Assembly: GCA_018500075.1 (NCBI GenBank)
Contig: JAHBAN010000155.1
Span: 1-17,479 of the forward strand
Length of the DNA stretch: 17,479 bases
Source of the DNA: Flavobacteriia bacterium
GTDB lineage: Bacteria > Bacteroidota > Bacteroidia > Flavobacteriales > Flavobacteriaceae
Reading direction: 5' to 3'
Each line of letters begins with the position of its first letter. Position 1 is the stretch's first letter. Below the pieces are notes generated by a model, which worked only from the letters and a program-made list of their open reading frames with translations, did not search any database and was not told the DNA's origin. The translations under genes were made by a program, and so were the position numbers. Below, in pieces: positions 7,976 to 15,215 of the stretch.

Positions 7976-8828
7976 CGTCTCGTTTGAATTTTTCCCGCCC
8001 AAAACCCTTGAAGCCGCCTTCAAGCTGCATGAAGCCGTGCAATCGCTTGCGCCGCTGGCGCCCCGGTTTGTCTCCGTCACCTATGGCGCAGGCGGAACCA
8101 CCCGCGCCCTGACGCGCGAAGCCGCCCAAACCCTGCACAAGACAACGGGCCTGCGTGTGGCGGCACATCTCACCTGTGTCGACGCGACCCGCGCAGAGAC
8201 GCTCGCGATCGCGCGCGACTATGCCAAGGCGGGGATCACCGATATCGTCGCATTGCGCGGCGATGCGCCCAAAGGGGCGGGCGGCTTTTTGGCCCATCCC
8301 GAAGGGTTTGACTCCTCTGTTGCGCTGATTTCTGCGCTCAAGGCCGAGGGCGACTTTAACATCTGCGTGGGCGCCTACCCCGAGCCACACCCTGATGCGG
8401 CCTATGCGGGGGCGGACATCGACCACCTCAAGCGCAAATTTGAGGCCGGGGCAGATGAGGCCATCACGCAGTTTTTCTTTGATCCGGTCCATTTCCTGCG
8501 CTTCCGTGATGCCTGCGCCAAGGCCGGGGTCGACGGAAAAATCACCCCCGGCATCCTGCCGATCGAGAACTGGGAGAGCGCAAAGCGCTTTGCCGCGCGC
8601 TGTGGCGCATCGGTGCCGGCCGAGCTTGACGATGCCTTTGCCAAGGCCGCGCGCGACGGGCGTGAGGAGCTTCTGGCGACGGCGCAGGCCACAGAGCTTT
8701 GCGACATCCTGATCGGGGAAGGCGTGGAGCGCCTGCATTTCTACACGCTCAACCGCCCCGCGCTCACCCGTGACATCTGTATGGCGCTCGGGCTTGAGCC
8801 GCGGGCCGCCCTACGCAACGTGGCGTAA
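7965..8828 (+). CDS. metF: 5,10-methylenetetrahydrofolate reductase (MetF)
   Basis: A 287-residue single-domain bacterial MTHFR, the usual length. It reduces methylene-THF to methyl-THF with FAD and NAD(P)H, supplying the methyl group for methionine synthesis. Motifs in order: SFEFFPPK (catalytic Glu at residue 8), VTYGAGG (38-44), AHLTC (67-71), ALRGD with D100 contacting FAD/folate, VGAYPE (135-140), EAITQFFFD (165-173, with Q169), PGILPI (195-200) and LHFYTLNR (257-264). The start ATG 7965 has AAAGG 8 nt upstream. It is divergent from metR, and regulation by MetR/homocysteine is the obvious inference. No SAM riboswitch is evident in the short leader. Confidence 0.96.
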   Translation: MTPDVSFEFFPPKTLEAAFKLHEAVQSLAPLAPRFVSVTYGAGGTTRALTREAAQTLHKTTGLRVAAHLTCVDATRAETLAIARDYAKAGITDIVALRGDAPKGAGGFLAHPEGFDSSVALISALKAEGDFNICVGAYPEPHPDAAYAGADIDHLKRKFEAGADEAITQFFFDPVHFLRFRDACAKAGVDGKITPGILPIENWESAKRFAARCGASVPAELDDAFAKAARDGREELLATAQATELCDILIGEGVERLHFYTLNRPALTRDICMALGLEPRAALRNVA

Positions 8829-8835
8829 GAGTTGC

Positions 8836-8849
8836 GCCCCCTGCGGGGC
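8836..8849. terminator. Small hairpin between metF and the thioesterase gene
   Basis: GCCCC-CTGC-GGGGC, a 5-bp stem, lies 8 nt after the metF stop, with no U-tract. It may only stabilise the 3' end; read-through into the next gene is possible. Confidence 0.25.
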
Positions 8850-8887
8850 CGCCGTAGCCTCGCAGAAAATGTCGAGACGGAGCGCCC

Positions 8888-9379
8888 ATGACCCAGACCC
8901 GCAGGATTGCCAAAAGCCCGGATGAGCTGCCTGACCTAGCGGCGACACTGGCCCGCTCCGGGCTTGAATTCATGCAAGATGTGCGCGACGGCAAGCTCGC
9001 CGGTCCGCCGATCGGCGCGCTGATGGGCTTCTGGCCGACCGTTGTGGAAGAGGGCAAAACCGTTTTCACCGGCCGCCCCGAGTTTGATGTGACCAACCCG
9101 ATGGGCACAGTGCATGGCGGCTGGTATGGCACCATTCTGGACAGCTGCATGGCCTGCGCCGTGATGACGCTTGTGCCCAAAGGCTCGGTCTATACCACGC
9201 TTGAATTCAAGGTGAATATCCTGCGCTCGATCCCGCTTGGCACAGATGTGGAAGCGATCGGAACCTGCCAGCACGCGGGCCGCTCGACCGGGATTGCCAG
9301 TGGCGAGATCAGGGGTGTGGCGGATGGCAAGCTCTATGCCACAGGCTCCACCACCTGTATCATCATGAAACTGGAATGA
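8888..9379 (+). CDS. PaaI/YdiI-type hotdog-fold acyl-CoA thioesterase
   Basis: A 163-residue protein. The start at 8888 follows GGAGC (8879-8883). The hotdog core covers about residues 55-160, with the family signature NPMGTVHGGWYGTILDSCMA (about 70-89): the H-G-G turn is at 76-78 and an acidic residue, D85, sits on the following helix as the likely catalytic or water-activating residue. YTTLEFKVNILRSI (102-115) is the usual substrate-tunnel strand. The predicted activity is hydrolysis of aryl- or acyl-CoA thioesters in the cytoplasm; the specific substrate is unknown. The roughly 50-residue N-terminal extension is longer than the minimal PaaI fold but common in this subfamily. It follows metF by 59 nt. 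Confidence 0.85.
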   Translation: MTQTRRIAKSPDELPDLAATLARSGLEFMQDVRDGKLAGPPIGALMGFWPTVVEEGKTVFTGRPEFDVTNPMGTVHGGWYGTILDSCMACAVMTLVPKGSVYTTLEFKVNILRSIPLGTDVEAIGTCQHAGRSTGIASGEIRGVADGKLYATGSTTCIIMKLE

Positions 9380-9385
9380 GCTTTT

Positions 9386-9486
9386 GCGCCGCGCTTCGCG
9401 CAGCGCCCGATGCGCTCGCAAGCGAGCGCCACCGGGGGGGCTTGACGCCCCCCGGACCCCCCTCGGATATTTTCAGAAAGAAAAAG
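9386..9486 (+). repeat. Copy 2 of gene-3'-end repeat: three hairpins plus GGATATTT motif
   Basis: Right after the thioesterase stop come three hairpins. One is imperfect, GCGC-c-GCGC/GCGC-a-GCGC (9386-9405). One is a perfect 7-bp stem, GCGCTCG (9412-9418/9423-9429, loop CAAG). The third is a 7-bp G/C stem (9435-9441/9447-9453, loop TTGAC). The motif CGGATATTTTCAGAAAG follows within 9457-9486, then an A-rich stretch up to the convergent stop at 9494. It has the same order and orientation relative to the upstream gene as copy 1. Confidence 0.65.
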
Positions 9487-9493
9487 AGCAGGC

Positions 9494-10675
9494 TCAGTCC
9501 AGCAGCGCGCCGTGGATCAGCGCCTTCAGCTCGGCGCGGTTGCTATAGGTGGAGGAGGGAATGAGCTGGGTGAAGAAGACCACGCTCAAGTGCTCGACCG
9601 GGTCGGTCCAGAAATAGGTGCTCGCCAGACCGCCCCAGCCGAAATCTCCGACCGAGCCTTGAACCCGCACGCGGGCCGGATCAAGCACCACGGCACCGCC
9701 AAGGCCAAAGCCCATGCCTGTCATGGGCATTTCGGCAAAGCTTGCCGCGCCCATCGAGGCAATGTCGCCTGCAAGGTGATTGCGCCTCATGAAACAAAGG
9801 GTGCGGGGGCTGAGCAGGCGCGCGCCCGCGAGCGCGCCGCCGCGGCGGACCATCTCGCCAAAGCGCATATAATCCTCCAGTGTCGACACCAGCCCGCCCC
9901 CGCCGGCATGAAGCCCGACGCGGCCCGCAGCAAAGCGGCTGTCCCGGGCACTGTCAAAGAGCGCGAGCGGCTCTCCCTCGCGCGCTTCGTAACAATCGGC
10001 AAAGCGGGGCAGCTTGTGCTCTGGCACATCAAAGCCCGTGTCCTCCATGGCCAGCGGCTCAAAGATCTCGCGCTGCATGATCTCGGCGAGCGACTGCCCG
10101 GTGATCACTTCGATCACACGGCCAATCACGTCGATCCCCACCGAGTATTCCCAAGCGGTTCCGGGCTGAAAGCAGAGCGGCAGCTCTGCCAAGTCCTTGC
10201 ACCAGGCCTGAAGCGTGACGCCCTGCAAGCCGATTTCGGAGAACCGGCGCGCATAAGCTTGCGGCACAACACCGGTGTTGAAGCCATAGGTCATGCCGCT
10301 GGTATGGGTGAGCAACTCATGCAGCGTGGGGCTGCGGGCGGGGTCGGTCTGGTCTTCTTCTGTGGCTCCGGGGCGCAGGGCGCGCATCTGGCCAAACTCG
10401 GGCAGATAGGCCGCCACGGGGCTATCCAGCACAAGCTGTCCGCGCTCCACCAGCATCATCAGAAGCGTGGTCGTCACCAGCTTGGTCATCGAATAGATCC
10501 GCACAATCGTGTCGCGCTCATAAGCCTGAGCGCGCGCCAGCGAGGCCAGACCATCCGCCGCAAAAAAGGCCTCCTCGCCGTGGCGATACACCAGCAGCGA
10601 GGAGCCGCTATAGCGCCCCGCCTCGCGGTAGCCGCGCATCCAGTCCTCGATCCGTTTCAGCCGTGCTCTGTCCAT
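9494..10675 (-). CDS. Serine hydrolase of the beta-lactamase/EstB (class C-like) family
   Basis: A 393-residue protein. The start at 10675 is preceded by GGGAG about 9 nt upstream. It has the SxxK nucleophile motif SMTK (S62-K65), the second motif Y-S-V (Y177, within W-E-Y-S-V-G) in place of a class C Y-x-N, and a late G-D-F-G-W-G-G-L motif (343-350) in the position of KTG. The Y-S plus W-G-G pattern is that of EstB-like esterases rather than true AmpC enzymes, so ester hydrolysis is more likely than antibiotic resistance. There is no signal peptide, which suggests a cytoplasmic location and again argues against a resistance beta-lactamase. LLTHTSGM (121-128) is another family hallmark. Physiological substrate unknown. 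Confidence 0.9.
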   Translation of the reverse strand: MDRARLKRIEDWMRGYREAGRYSGSSLLVYRHGEEAFFAADGLASLARAQAYERDTIVRIYSMTKLVTTTLLMMLVERGQLVLDSPVAAYLPEFGQMRALRPGATEEDQTDPARSPTLHELLTHTSGMTYGFNTGVVPQAYARRFSEIGLQGVTLQAWCKDLAELPLCFQPGTAWEYSVGIDVIGRVIEVITGQSLAEIMQREIFEPLAMEDTGFDVPEHKLPRFADCYEAREGEPLALFDSARDSRFAAGRVGLHAGGGGLVSTLEDYMRFGEMVRRGGALAGARLLSPRTLCFMRRNHLAGDIASMGAASFAEMPMTGMGFGLGGAVVLDPARVRVQGSVGDFGWGGLASTYFWTDPVEHLSVVFFTQLIPSSTYSNRAELKALIHGALLD

Positions 10676-10757
10676 TGCCTGTCTCCCGCTGTGCTTTTGC
10701 CATACTGCGCCCCGCCCGCGGGCACTTCAAGTCGCCCCTTGCGGCGCGGCACGATTT

Positions 10758-10783
10758 GGGAAACCTTTGCAACAGGTTTTCCC
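10758..10783 (+). promoter_or_regulatory. Hairpin in the dgkA leader
   Basis: GGGAAACCT-(TTGCAAC)-AGGTTT-t-CCC folds into a 9-bp stem with one bulged T and a 7-nt loop, ending 13 nt before the dgkA start and just ahead of its AAAGG. It could affect translation or serve as an operator dyad. No known riboswitch class is recognised. Confidence 0.35.
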
Positions 10784-10795
10784 GAAAGGCTCCAA

Positions 10796-11188
10796 ATGCA
10801 AGACGCACCCCAAAACCCTATCCCCGAAAAAACCACCGGCGTGGCACATCTCTTTGCCGCAACGCGCTATTCTTTTCAGGGCCTGCTCCGCCTGTGGGGG
10901 GAAACCGCCTTTCGCCACGAGCTTTTGGCGGGTCTGCTCGGGCTTGGGCTGCTGCTCGGTATGGGGGCGCCAGCGCTCTGGATCGTGGCTGTGGCGGTGC
11001 TGGCGCTCCTCACACTGGCGATCGAGGCGCTGAACACGGCCATCGAGGAAATCGTGGATCATGTCTCCCCGGAGTGGTCGCGCGCCGCCAAACACGCCAA
11101 GGACATGGGCTCTTTTGCGGTCATGGCGCTGCTCTTGGCCACGGGGCTGGTCTTTGGCTGCGCGCTCTGGAGCAGCTTTACAGCATAA
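10796..11188 (+). CDS. dgkA: Diacylglycerol kinase (DgkA)
   Basis: A 130-residue integral membrane protein (E. coli DgkA is about 122). The frame is open far upstream, antisense to the hydrolase gene, but the family match and AAAGG at 10784-10788 point to ATG 10796. There are three hydrophobic segments (about 42-58, 60-78, 107-125). Between the second and third is the DgkA signature E-A-L-N-T-A-I-E-E-I-V-D (77-88) followed by K102-D103, covering the residues that bind ATP-Mg and phosphorylate diacylglycerol. The role is recycling of diacylglycerol to phosphatidic acid in the inner membrane. It is divergent from the hydrolase gene across 120 nt. Confidence 0.93.
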   Translation: MQDAPQNPIPEKTTGVAHLFAATRYSFQGLLRLWGETAFRHELLAGLLGLGLLLGMGAPALWIVAVAVLALLTLAIEALNTAIEEIVDHVSPEWSRAAKHAKDMGSFAVMALLLATGLVFGCALWSSFTA

Positions 11189-11206
11189 ATAGTATCCGCT
11201 CACAGG

Positions 11207-11235
11207 CTATCCACAAGTTATTGGGGTTATCCACA
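11207..11235 (+). promoter_or_regulatory. Pair of DnaA-box-like 9-mers
   Basis: CTATCCACA (11207-11215) is one base from the DnaA consensus and TTATCCACA (11227-11235) is exact. They are in direct orientation 20 bp apart, in an unusually AT-rich stretch for this DNA. They could mark DnaA control of the downstream operon or a titration site. Confidence 0.55.
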
Positions 11236-11268
11236 ACAAATAGCTTTACAGGGCCAGAACGCCCCGCT

Positions 11269-11354
11269 TACCATATTTGGTAGGACAACGGGGTTAAACC
11301 CCATCCTATCGGGCACATCAGGCTGTTTGCGCGGCATAAGAGCGGGCAGCCTGA
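11269..11354 (+). promoter_or_regulatory. Structured leader before the ybjN-like gene
   Basis: There are three successive dyads: TACCA-TATT-TGGTA (11269-11282); TAGGA-(CAAC)-GGGGTT-A-AACCCC-(A)-TCCTA (11281-11308); and the perfect 8-bp arms TCAGGCTG/CAGCCTGA (11318-11325/11347-11354). They fill the space between the DnaA-like boxes and the ribosome-binding site AGGTGG (11364-11369). They may be operators or RNA structures. They match no riboswitch I know. Confidence 0.4.
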
Positions 11355-11373
11355 CGCAAAATGAGGTGGCGAA

Positions 11374-11874
11374 ATGGCACTATCAGAGCACTATATCGAC
11401 GACGAAATTCACCCCATCGACATTGTGCAGAGCCTTGCCTCGCACAATGACTGGGAGTTCGACCGCGTGGCCGACAACCAGATTTCCATGTCTGTCGAAG
11501 GCCAGTGGCGCACCTATGGGGTCACGCTCGCCTGGTCTGACTATGACGAGACCCTGCGGATGATCTGCACCTTCGAGATGGAGCCGCCCGAAGACCGCCT
11601 GCCCGATCTTTACGGATCGCTCAACGAGGTCAACGATCAGTGCTGGACAGGGGCCTTCTCCTACTGGGCCGAACAAAAGCTGATGGTCTACAAATACGGC
11701 CTCGTCCTCGCGGGCGGCATTCTGGCCTCGCCCGAGCAAATCGACACGCTGATCAACAACGCGGTCTTTGCCTCTGAGCGCTACTACCCGGCCTTCCAGC
11801 TTGTGGTCTGGGGCGGGCGCACGCCACGGGAGGCGATGCAAGTCGCCATTGCAGAGGCCTACGGCCACGCGTAA
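11374..11874 (+). CDS. YbjN-domain protein
   Basis: A 166-residue protein. ATG 11374 follows AGGTGG by 4 nt. Residues about 13-150 match the YbjN (type III secretion chaperone-like) fold: an N-terminal helix (PIDIVQSLASHNDWEFDR), strands with W-R-T-Y-G-V-T-L-A-W, then L-R-M-I-C-T-F-E-M-E-P-P, L-Y-G-S-L-N-E-V-N-D-Q, and W-A-E-Q-K-L-M-V-Y-K-Y-G-L. It is soluble, with no signal peptide. The molecular role is unknown; in E. coli YbjN affects motility and stress phenotypes. It ends 29 nt before proC and is probably the first gene of an operon with proC and the csaA-like gene. Confidence 0.82.
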   Translation: MALSEHYIDDEIHPIDIVQSLASHNDWEFDRVADNQISMSVEGQWRTYGVTLAWSDYDETLRMICTFEMEPPEDRLPDLYGSLNEVNDQCWTGAFSYWAEQKLMVYKYGLVLAGGILASPEQIDTLINNAVFASERYYPAFQLVVWGGRTPREAMQVAIAEAYGHA

Positions 11875-11903
11875 CCTACCCCCGAACGCTTTTGGGGGCA
11901 GAT

Positions 11904-12722
11904 ATGACATATTCTGATATTGCAACAAAAGGCCTTGTTTTGCTGGGCTGCGGCAAAATGGGCTCGGCCATGCTCGAGGGCTGGCTCAAGGGCGGGCTGC
12001 CCGCCAGCTCTGTCTATGTGATTGATCCAAAGCCCTCCGAGTGGCTCAAAACCACGGGCGCGCACCTGAACACAGAGCTGCCCGACGCCCCCGCCATTGT
12101 GATTGTCGCCGTCAAGCCGCAGATGATGGGTGCGGCCCTGCCCACGCTTCAGGCCATGGGCGGCGGCGCAACACTGGTGATCTCTGTCGCCGCAGGCACG
12201 CCGATCAAGCATTTTGAGGCCGTGCTTGGCGCCGATACCCCGATCGTGCGCGCCATGCCCAACACGCCCGCCGCCGTCGCTCAAGGCATCACCGCACTGG
12301 TCGGCAATTCGGCCAGCACAGCGGCCCATCTCAACGCCGCCCAAGCCCTGCTTGAGGCCGTCGGAACAGTCGTGCGCCTGAAATCCGAAAGCCAGATCGA
12401 TGCGGTCACAGGCCTGTCAGGCTCCGGCCCCGCCTATGTCTTCCATCTGATCGAATGTCTCGCCGCCGCCGGCGAAGCCCAGGGCCTTGCGCCCGATCTG
12501 GCGCTGCAACTCGCCAAGGCCACAGTCGCCGGCGCCGGCGCCCTCGCCATCGCCTCAAGCGAGACACCGAGCCAGCTGCGCGTCAATGTGACAAGCCCCA
12601 ATGGCACAACCCAAGCGGGCCTTGACGAGCTGATGGACAGCGACCGCGGCCTGCCGCCGCTGATCCGCCGCACAGTCGCCGCCGCCACCAACCGCTCAAA
12701 GGAGCTTGCGCGCGATGCCTGA
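11904..12722 (+). CDS. proC: Pyrroline-5-carboxylate reductase (ProC)
   Basis: A 272-residue enzyme catalysing the last step of proline synthesis, P5C to proline with NAD(P)H. The start ATG 11904 has a G5 run 5 nt upstream; an in-frame TTG at 11892 would put that run inside the gene and is rejected. Motifs: Rossmann LLGCGKMGSAMLEGW (13-27), VAVKPQ (68-73), RAMPNTPA (116-123), and the P5CR signature GLSGSGPAYVFHLIEC (170-185) leading into VTSPNGTTQAGL (229-240), which contains the substrate-binding Thr residues. It overlaps the next gene by 8 nt. Confidence 0.96.
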   Translation: MTYSDIATKGLVLLGCGKMGSAMLEGWLKGGLPASSVYVIDPKPSEWLKTTGAHLNTELPDAPAIVIVAVKPQMMGAALPTLQAMGGGATLVISVAAGTPIKHFEAVLGADTPIVRAMPNTPAAVAQGITALVGNSASTAAHLNAAQALLEAVGTVVRLKSESQIDAVTGLSGSGPAYVFHLIECLAAAGEAQGLAPDLALQLAKATVAGAGALAIASSETPSQLRVNVTSPNGTTQAGLDELMDSDRGLPPLIRRTVAAATNRSKELARDA

Positions 12723-13068
12723 TCCCCGTGTGCCCCCCATCGGGTTTGACGACTTTCTCAAAGTCGATATCCGCGTCGGAACCGTGATCGACGCCGCGCC
12801 CTACCCCGAGGCGCGCAAACCCGCGATCAAACTGGTGGTGGATTTCGGCAACGAGATCGGTGCGAAAAAATCCTCCGCCCAGATCACAGACCATTACACC
12901 CCCGAGGCGCTGATCGGCCAACAGGTCATCGCCGTGGTCAATTTCCCGCCAAGACAGATCGGCAAGTTCATGTCCGAAGTGCTTGTTCTGGGTCTGCATG
13001 ATACAGAGGGTGGCGTCGTGCTTTTGCGCCCCGACACCCCTGTGCCCAACGGCGAAAGAATGAGCTGA
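12715..13068 (+). CDS. csaA: CsaA-like tRNA-binding-domain protein
   Basis: A 117-residue single-domain protein with the EMAP/Trbp111 OB fold. Its hallmarks are FLKVDIRVGTVIDAAPYPEARKP (start of the tRNA-binding domain, about 14-36), K-L-V-V-D-F-G, V-V-N-F-P-P-R-Q-I-G-K-F-M-S-E (74-88) and V-L-V-L-G. CsaA proteins are dimeric and are proposed to act as secretion-related chaperones; tRNA binding is known for the fold. GGAG (12701-12704) lies 10 nt before ATG 12715; an in-frame TTG at 12706 is too close to it. The 8-nt overlap with proC indicates cotranscription and likely coupling. Confidence 0.88.
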   Translation: MPDPRVPPIGFDDFLKVDIRVGTVIDAAPYPEARKPAIKLVVDFGNEIGAKKSSAQITDHYTPEALIGQQVIAVVNFPPRQIGKFMSEVLVLGLHDTEGGVVLLRPDTPVPNGERMS

Positions 13069-13071
13069 ACC

Positions 13072-14025
13072 ATGAAAAAAATCCTGATCTCCCGCGCCCT
13101 GACCGAGGCCGTCATGGAGCGCGCCCGCGCCAGCTATGATGTCACGCTGCGCAGCGCCGACAGCCCGATGAGCGCGGCCGAAATGCGCTCCTCCCTTGTG
13201 CTCTATGATGGCATGATCCCGACATTGGGCGATCTGTTTTCAGCCGGAATTTTTGCCGAATTCGGCCGCACAAAGTGCAAGATCCTCGCCAATTTCGGGG
13301 TCGGCATCAACCATATCGATGTGGCCGCAGCGCGCGATCACGGCATCACGGTGACAAACACTCCGGGCGCCGTGACAGATGCCACCGCCGATATCGGCCT
13401 CACCCTGCTCTTGATGTCGGCCCGCCGCGCCGGCGAAGGCGAGCGCCTCGCCCGTTCGGGCCGCTGGACAGGCTGGACCCCGACCCAGATGCTCGGCAGC
13501 CACGTCAGCGGCAAAACACTCGGCATCGTCGGCATGGGCCGGATCGGGCAGGCCATCGCACGGCGCTGCCACTTCGGCTTTGGCATGAGCGTCCGGTTTT
13601 TCAACCGCTCGCCAAAAGAGGTCGATTTCCCGGCAACGCAGATCGCAAGCCTTGAAGCCCTCGCCGCCGAGGTCGACTTTCTGGTCGTCGCCACACCCGG
13701 CGGCGCAGACACAACCCATCTGATCAACGCGAGCACCTTTGCCGCCATGAAACCGACAGCCCATTTTATCAATATCGCCCGCGGCGAGATTGTCGATGAA
13801 ACGGCCCTGATTGCCGCCCTGCAGGCGCGCGCCATCGCCGGCGCCGGCCTTGATGTCTACGAACATGAACCAGAGCTGCCCGAGGCGCTGCGCCGGCTCG
13901 AGACAGTCACACTGCTGCCCCATCTTGGCACAGCCACAGAAGAAGTCCGCGACAACATGGGCCATATGAGCCTTGATAACCTTGACGCCTTCTTTGCCGG
14001 CAAAACACCCCCGAACGCGCTCTAA
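13072..14025 (+). CDS. D-2-hydroxyacid dehydrogenase (glyoxylate/hydroxypyruvate reductase type)
   Basis: A 317-residue NAD(P)-dependent enzyme. The family catalytic trio is R237 (NIARGEIVDE), E266 (DVYEHEPELP) and H284 (LLPHLGTATEEVR). The Rossmann loop is GMGRIG (154-159), and the second strand ends in F-N-R-S (177-180). An Arg-Ser there, rather than an Asp, usually favours NADP(H), so it is probably a glyoxylate/hydroxypyruvate reductase of the GhrB/GyaR type. It starts 3 nt after the csaA-like stop, so it probably belongs to the same operon, although its ribosome-binding site is weak. Substrate choice cannot be fixed from sequence alone. Confidence 0.9.
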   Translation: MKKILISRALTEAVMERARASYDVTLRSADSPMSAAEMRSSLVLYDGMIPTLGDLFSAGIFAEFGRTKCKILANFGVGINHIDVAAARDHGITVTNTPGAVTDATADIGLTLLLMSARRAGEGERLARSGRWTGWTPTQMLGSHVSGKTLGIVGMGRIGQAIARRCHFGFGMSVRFFNRSPKEVDFPATQIASLEALAAEVDFLVVATPGGADTTHLINASTFAAMKPTAHFINIARGEIVDETALIAALQARAIAGAGLDVYEHEPELPEALRRLETVTLLPHLGTATEEVRDNMGHMSLDNLDAFFAGKTPPNAL

Positions 14026-14085
14026 TGCTTGACGCCCGCGCATCTGATGGGTGATCTTGGCCAAACTCTCAAGGAAAGTGACCCC

Positions 14086-15213
14086 ATGCACCAGCCCGTC
14101 ATCTCAGGAACCGGCGTGTTCACGCCCCGCGAAACGATCACAAACGCCGAGCTGGTGGCCTCCTTCAACGCCTACGCCGAGGCCTTCAATGCCACACACG
14201 CCGATGCCATCGCCGCTGGCGACATCGAAGCCAAGGCCGGCTCCTCGGTCGAGTTCATCCTCAAGGCCTCAGGCATCGAGCAACGCTATGTGATGGACAA
14301 AAAAGGCGTGCTCGACCCCGCCATCATGCACCCGGTTTTGCGCGAGCGCACCGATGACGAGCCGGGCATCATGGCAGAAATGGCGCTGGATGCCTGCCAA
14401 AAGGCGCTCAAAGCGGCCGGCGTCGCGGCCAGCGAGGTCGATCTCGTGATCTGCGCCGCCTCCAATCATGAGCGCGCCTACCCCGCCATCGCCGTCGAAA
14501 TCCAGCAGCTCCTCGGCGCGGGCGGTTTTGCCTTTGATATGAATGTCGCCTGCTCCTCGGCCACCTTCGGCATTCAGGCCGCCTCCGATATGATCCGCGC
14601 AGGCTCCGCAAAGAAGGCCCTCGTGGTCAATCCCGAAATCTGCTCGGGCCATCTGGAGTGGCGCGACCGCGACTGCCATTTCATTTTCGGCGATGTCTGC
14701 ACCGCCACCCTGATCGAGCGCGAAGATGCGGCCCGAACCCCGCTCTTCAAAATCCGCTCGACCCGCTGCGCCACAGAATTCTCCAACAATATCCGCAACA
14801 ACAACGGCTTTTTGCGCCGCACCCGCACCCGGGGGCAGACCTTGGATGACCGCCGCGATATGCAATTCATGCAAGAAGGCCGCAAGGTTTTCAAAGAGGT
14901 CGTGCCGATGGTCTCCGCCCATATCCTCGCCCATCTGGAGGCCGAGGGCCTCACAGCCGGGGCGCTCAAACGGATGTGGCTCCACCAGGCCAACAAAAGC
15001 ATGAACGATTTTGTCGGCCGCAAGGTGCTGGGCCGCGTGCCCGCCCCCGACGAACAGCCCAACATCCTGCAAGATTACGCCAATACGTCCTCCGCCGGCA
15101 GCATCATCGCCTTCTCCAAACACCAATCCGGCCTCGCGCCCGGCGACATCGGCGTGATCTGCTCGTTTGGCGCCGGCTACTCCGTTGGCTCGGTGATCGT
15201 TGAGCGCCTCTAA
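14086..15213 (+). CDS. Beta-ketoacyl-ACP synthase III (FabH-like, long form)
   Basis: A 375-residue thiolase-fold condensing enzyme. The start ATG 14086 has AAGGA 10 nt upstream; an in-frame TTG at 14029 lacks a site and precedes the family match. The KAS III triad is complete: C156 (NVACSSATF), H300 (WLHQANKSM) and N333 (ANTSSAGS), plus the late G-A-G-Y-S-V-G-S loop. It is about 55 residues longer than typical FabH, mainly through an insertion near residues 25-95 (E-A-K-A-G-S-S-V-E-F-I-L-K through H-P-V-L-R-E-R-T-D-D-E). That insertion is typical of a distinct subgroup that may use unusual acyl primers. It probably acts in fatty-acid or a related acyl pathway. It follows the dehydrogenase gene by 60 nt on the same strand. 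Confidence 0.9.
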   Translation: MHQPVISGTGVFTPRETITNAELVASFNAYAEAFNATHADAIAAGDIEAKAGSSVEFILKASGIEQRYVMDKKGVLDPAIMHPVLRERTDDEPGIMAEMALDACQKALKAAGVAASEVDLVICAASNHERAYPAIAVEIQQLLGAGGFAFDMNVACSSATFGIQAASDMIRAGSAKKALVVNPEICSGHLEWRDRDCHFIFGDVCTATLIEREDAARTPLFKIRSTRCATEFSNNIRNNNGFLRRTRTRGQTLDDRRDMQFMQEGRKVFKEVVPMVSAHILAHLEAEGLTAGALKRMWLHQANKSMNDFVGRKVLGRVPAPDEQPNILQDYANTSSAGSIIAFSKHQSGLAPGDIGVICSFGAGYSVGSVIVERL

Positions 15214-15215
15214 CC

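Noticed and set aside
7869..8738. N-terminal extension of the metR frame over metF
   Set aside because: It is antisense to metF, and the LysR HTH begins at the ATG at 7868.
9494..10675. Antibiotic-resistance beta-lactamase
   Set aside because: There is no signal peptide, and the second and third motifs (Y-S, W-G-G) fit EstB-like esterases better than AmpC.
9512..10795. N-terminal extension of the dgkA frame over the hydrolase gene
   Set aside because: It is antisense to the SMTK hydrolase gene. DgkA proteins are about 120-130 residues long and the extension shows no domain.
11189..11373. Chromosomal replication origin
   Set aside because: There are only two DnaA-like boxes, the region is short, and no dnaA, hemE, parAB or similar neighbour is present.
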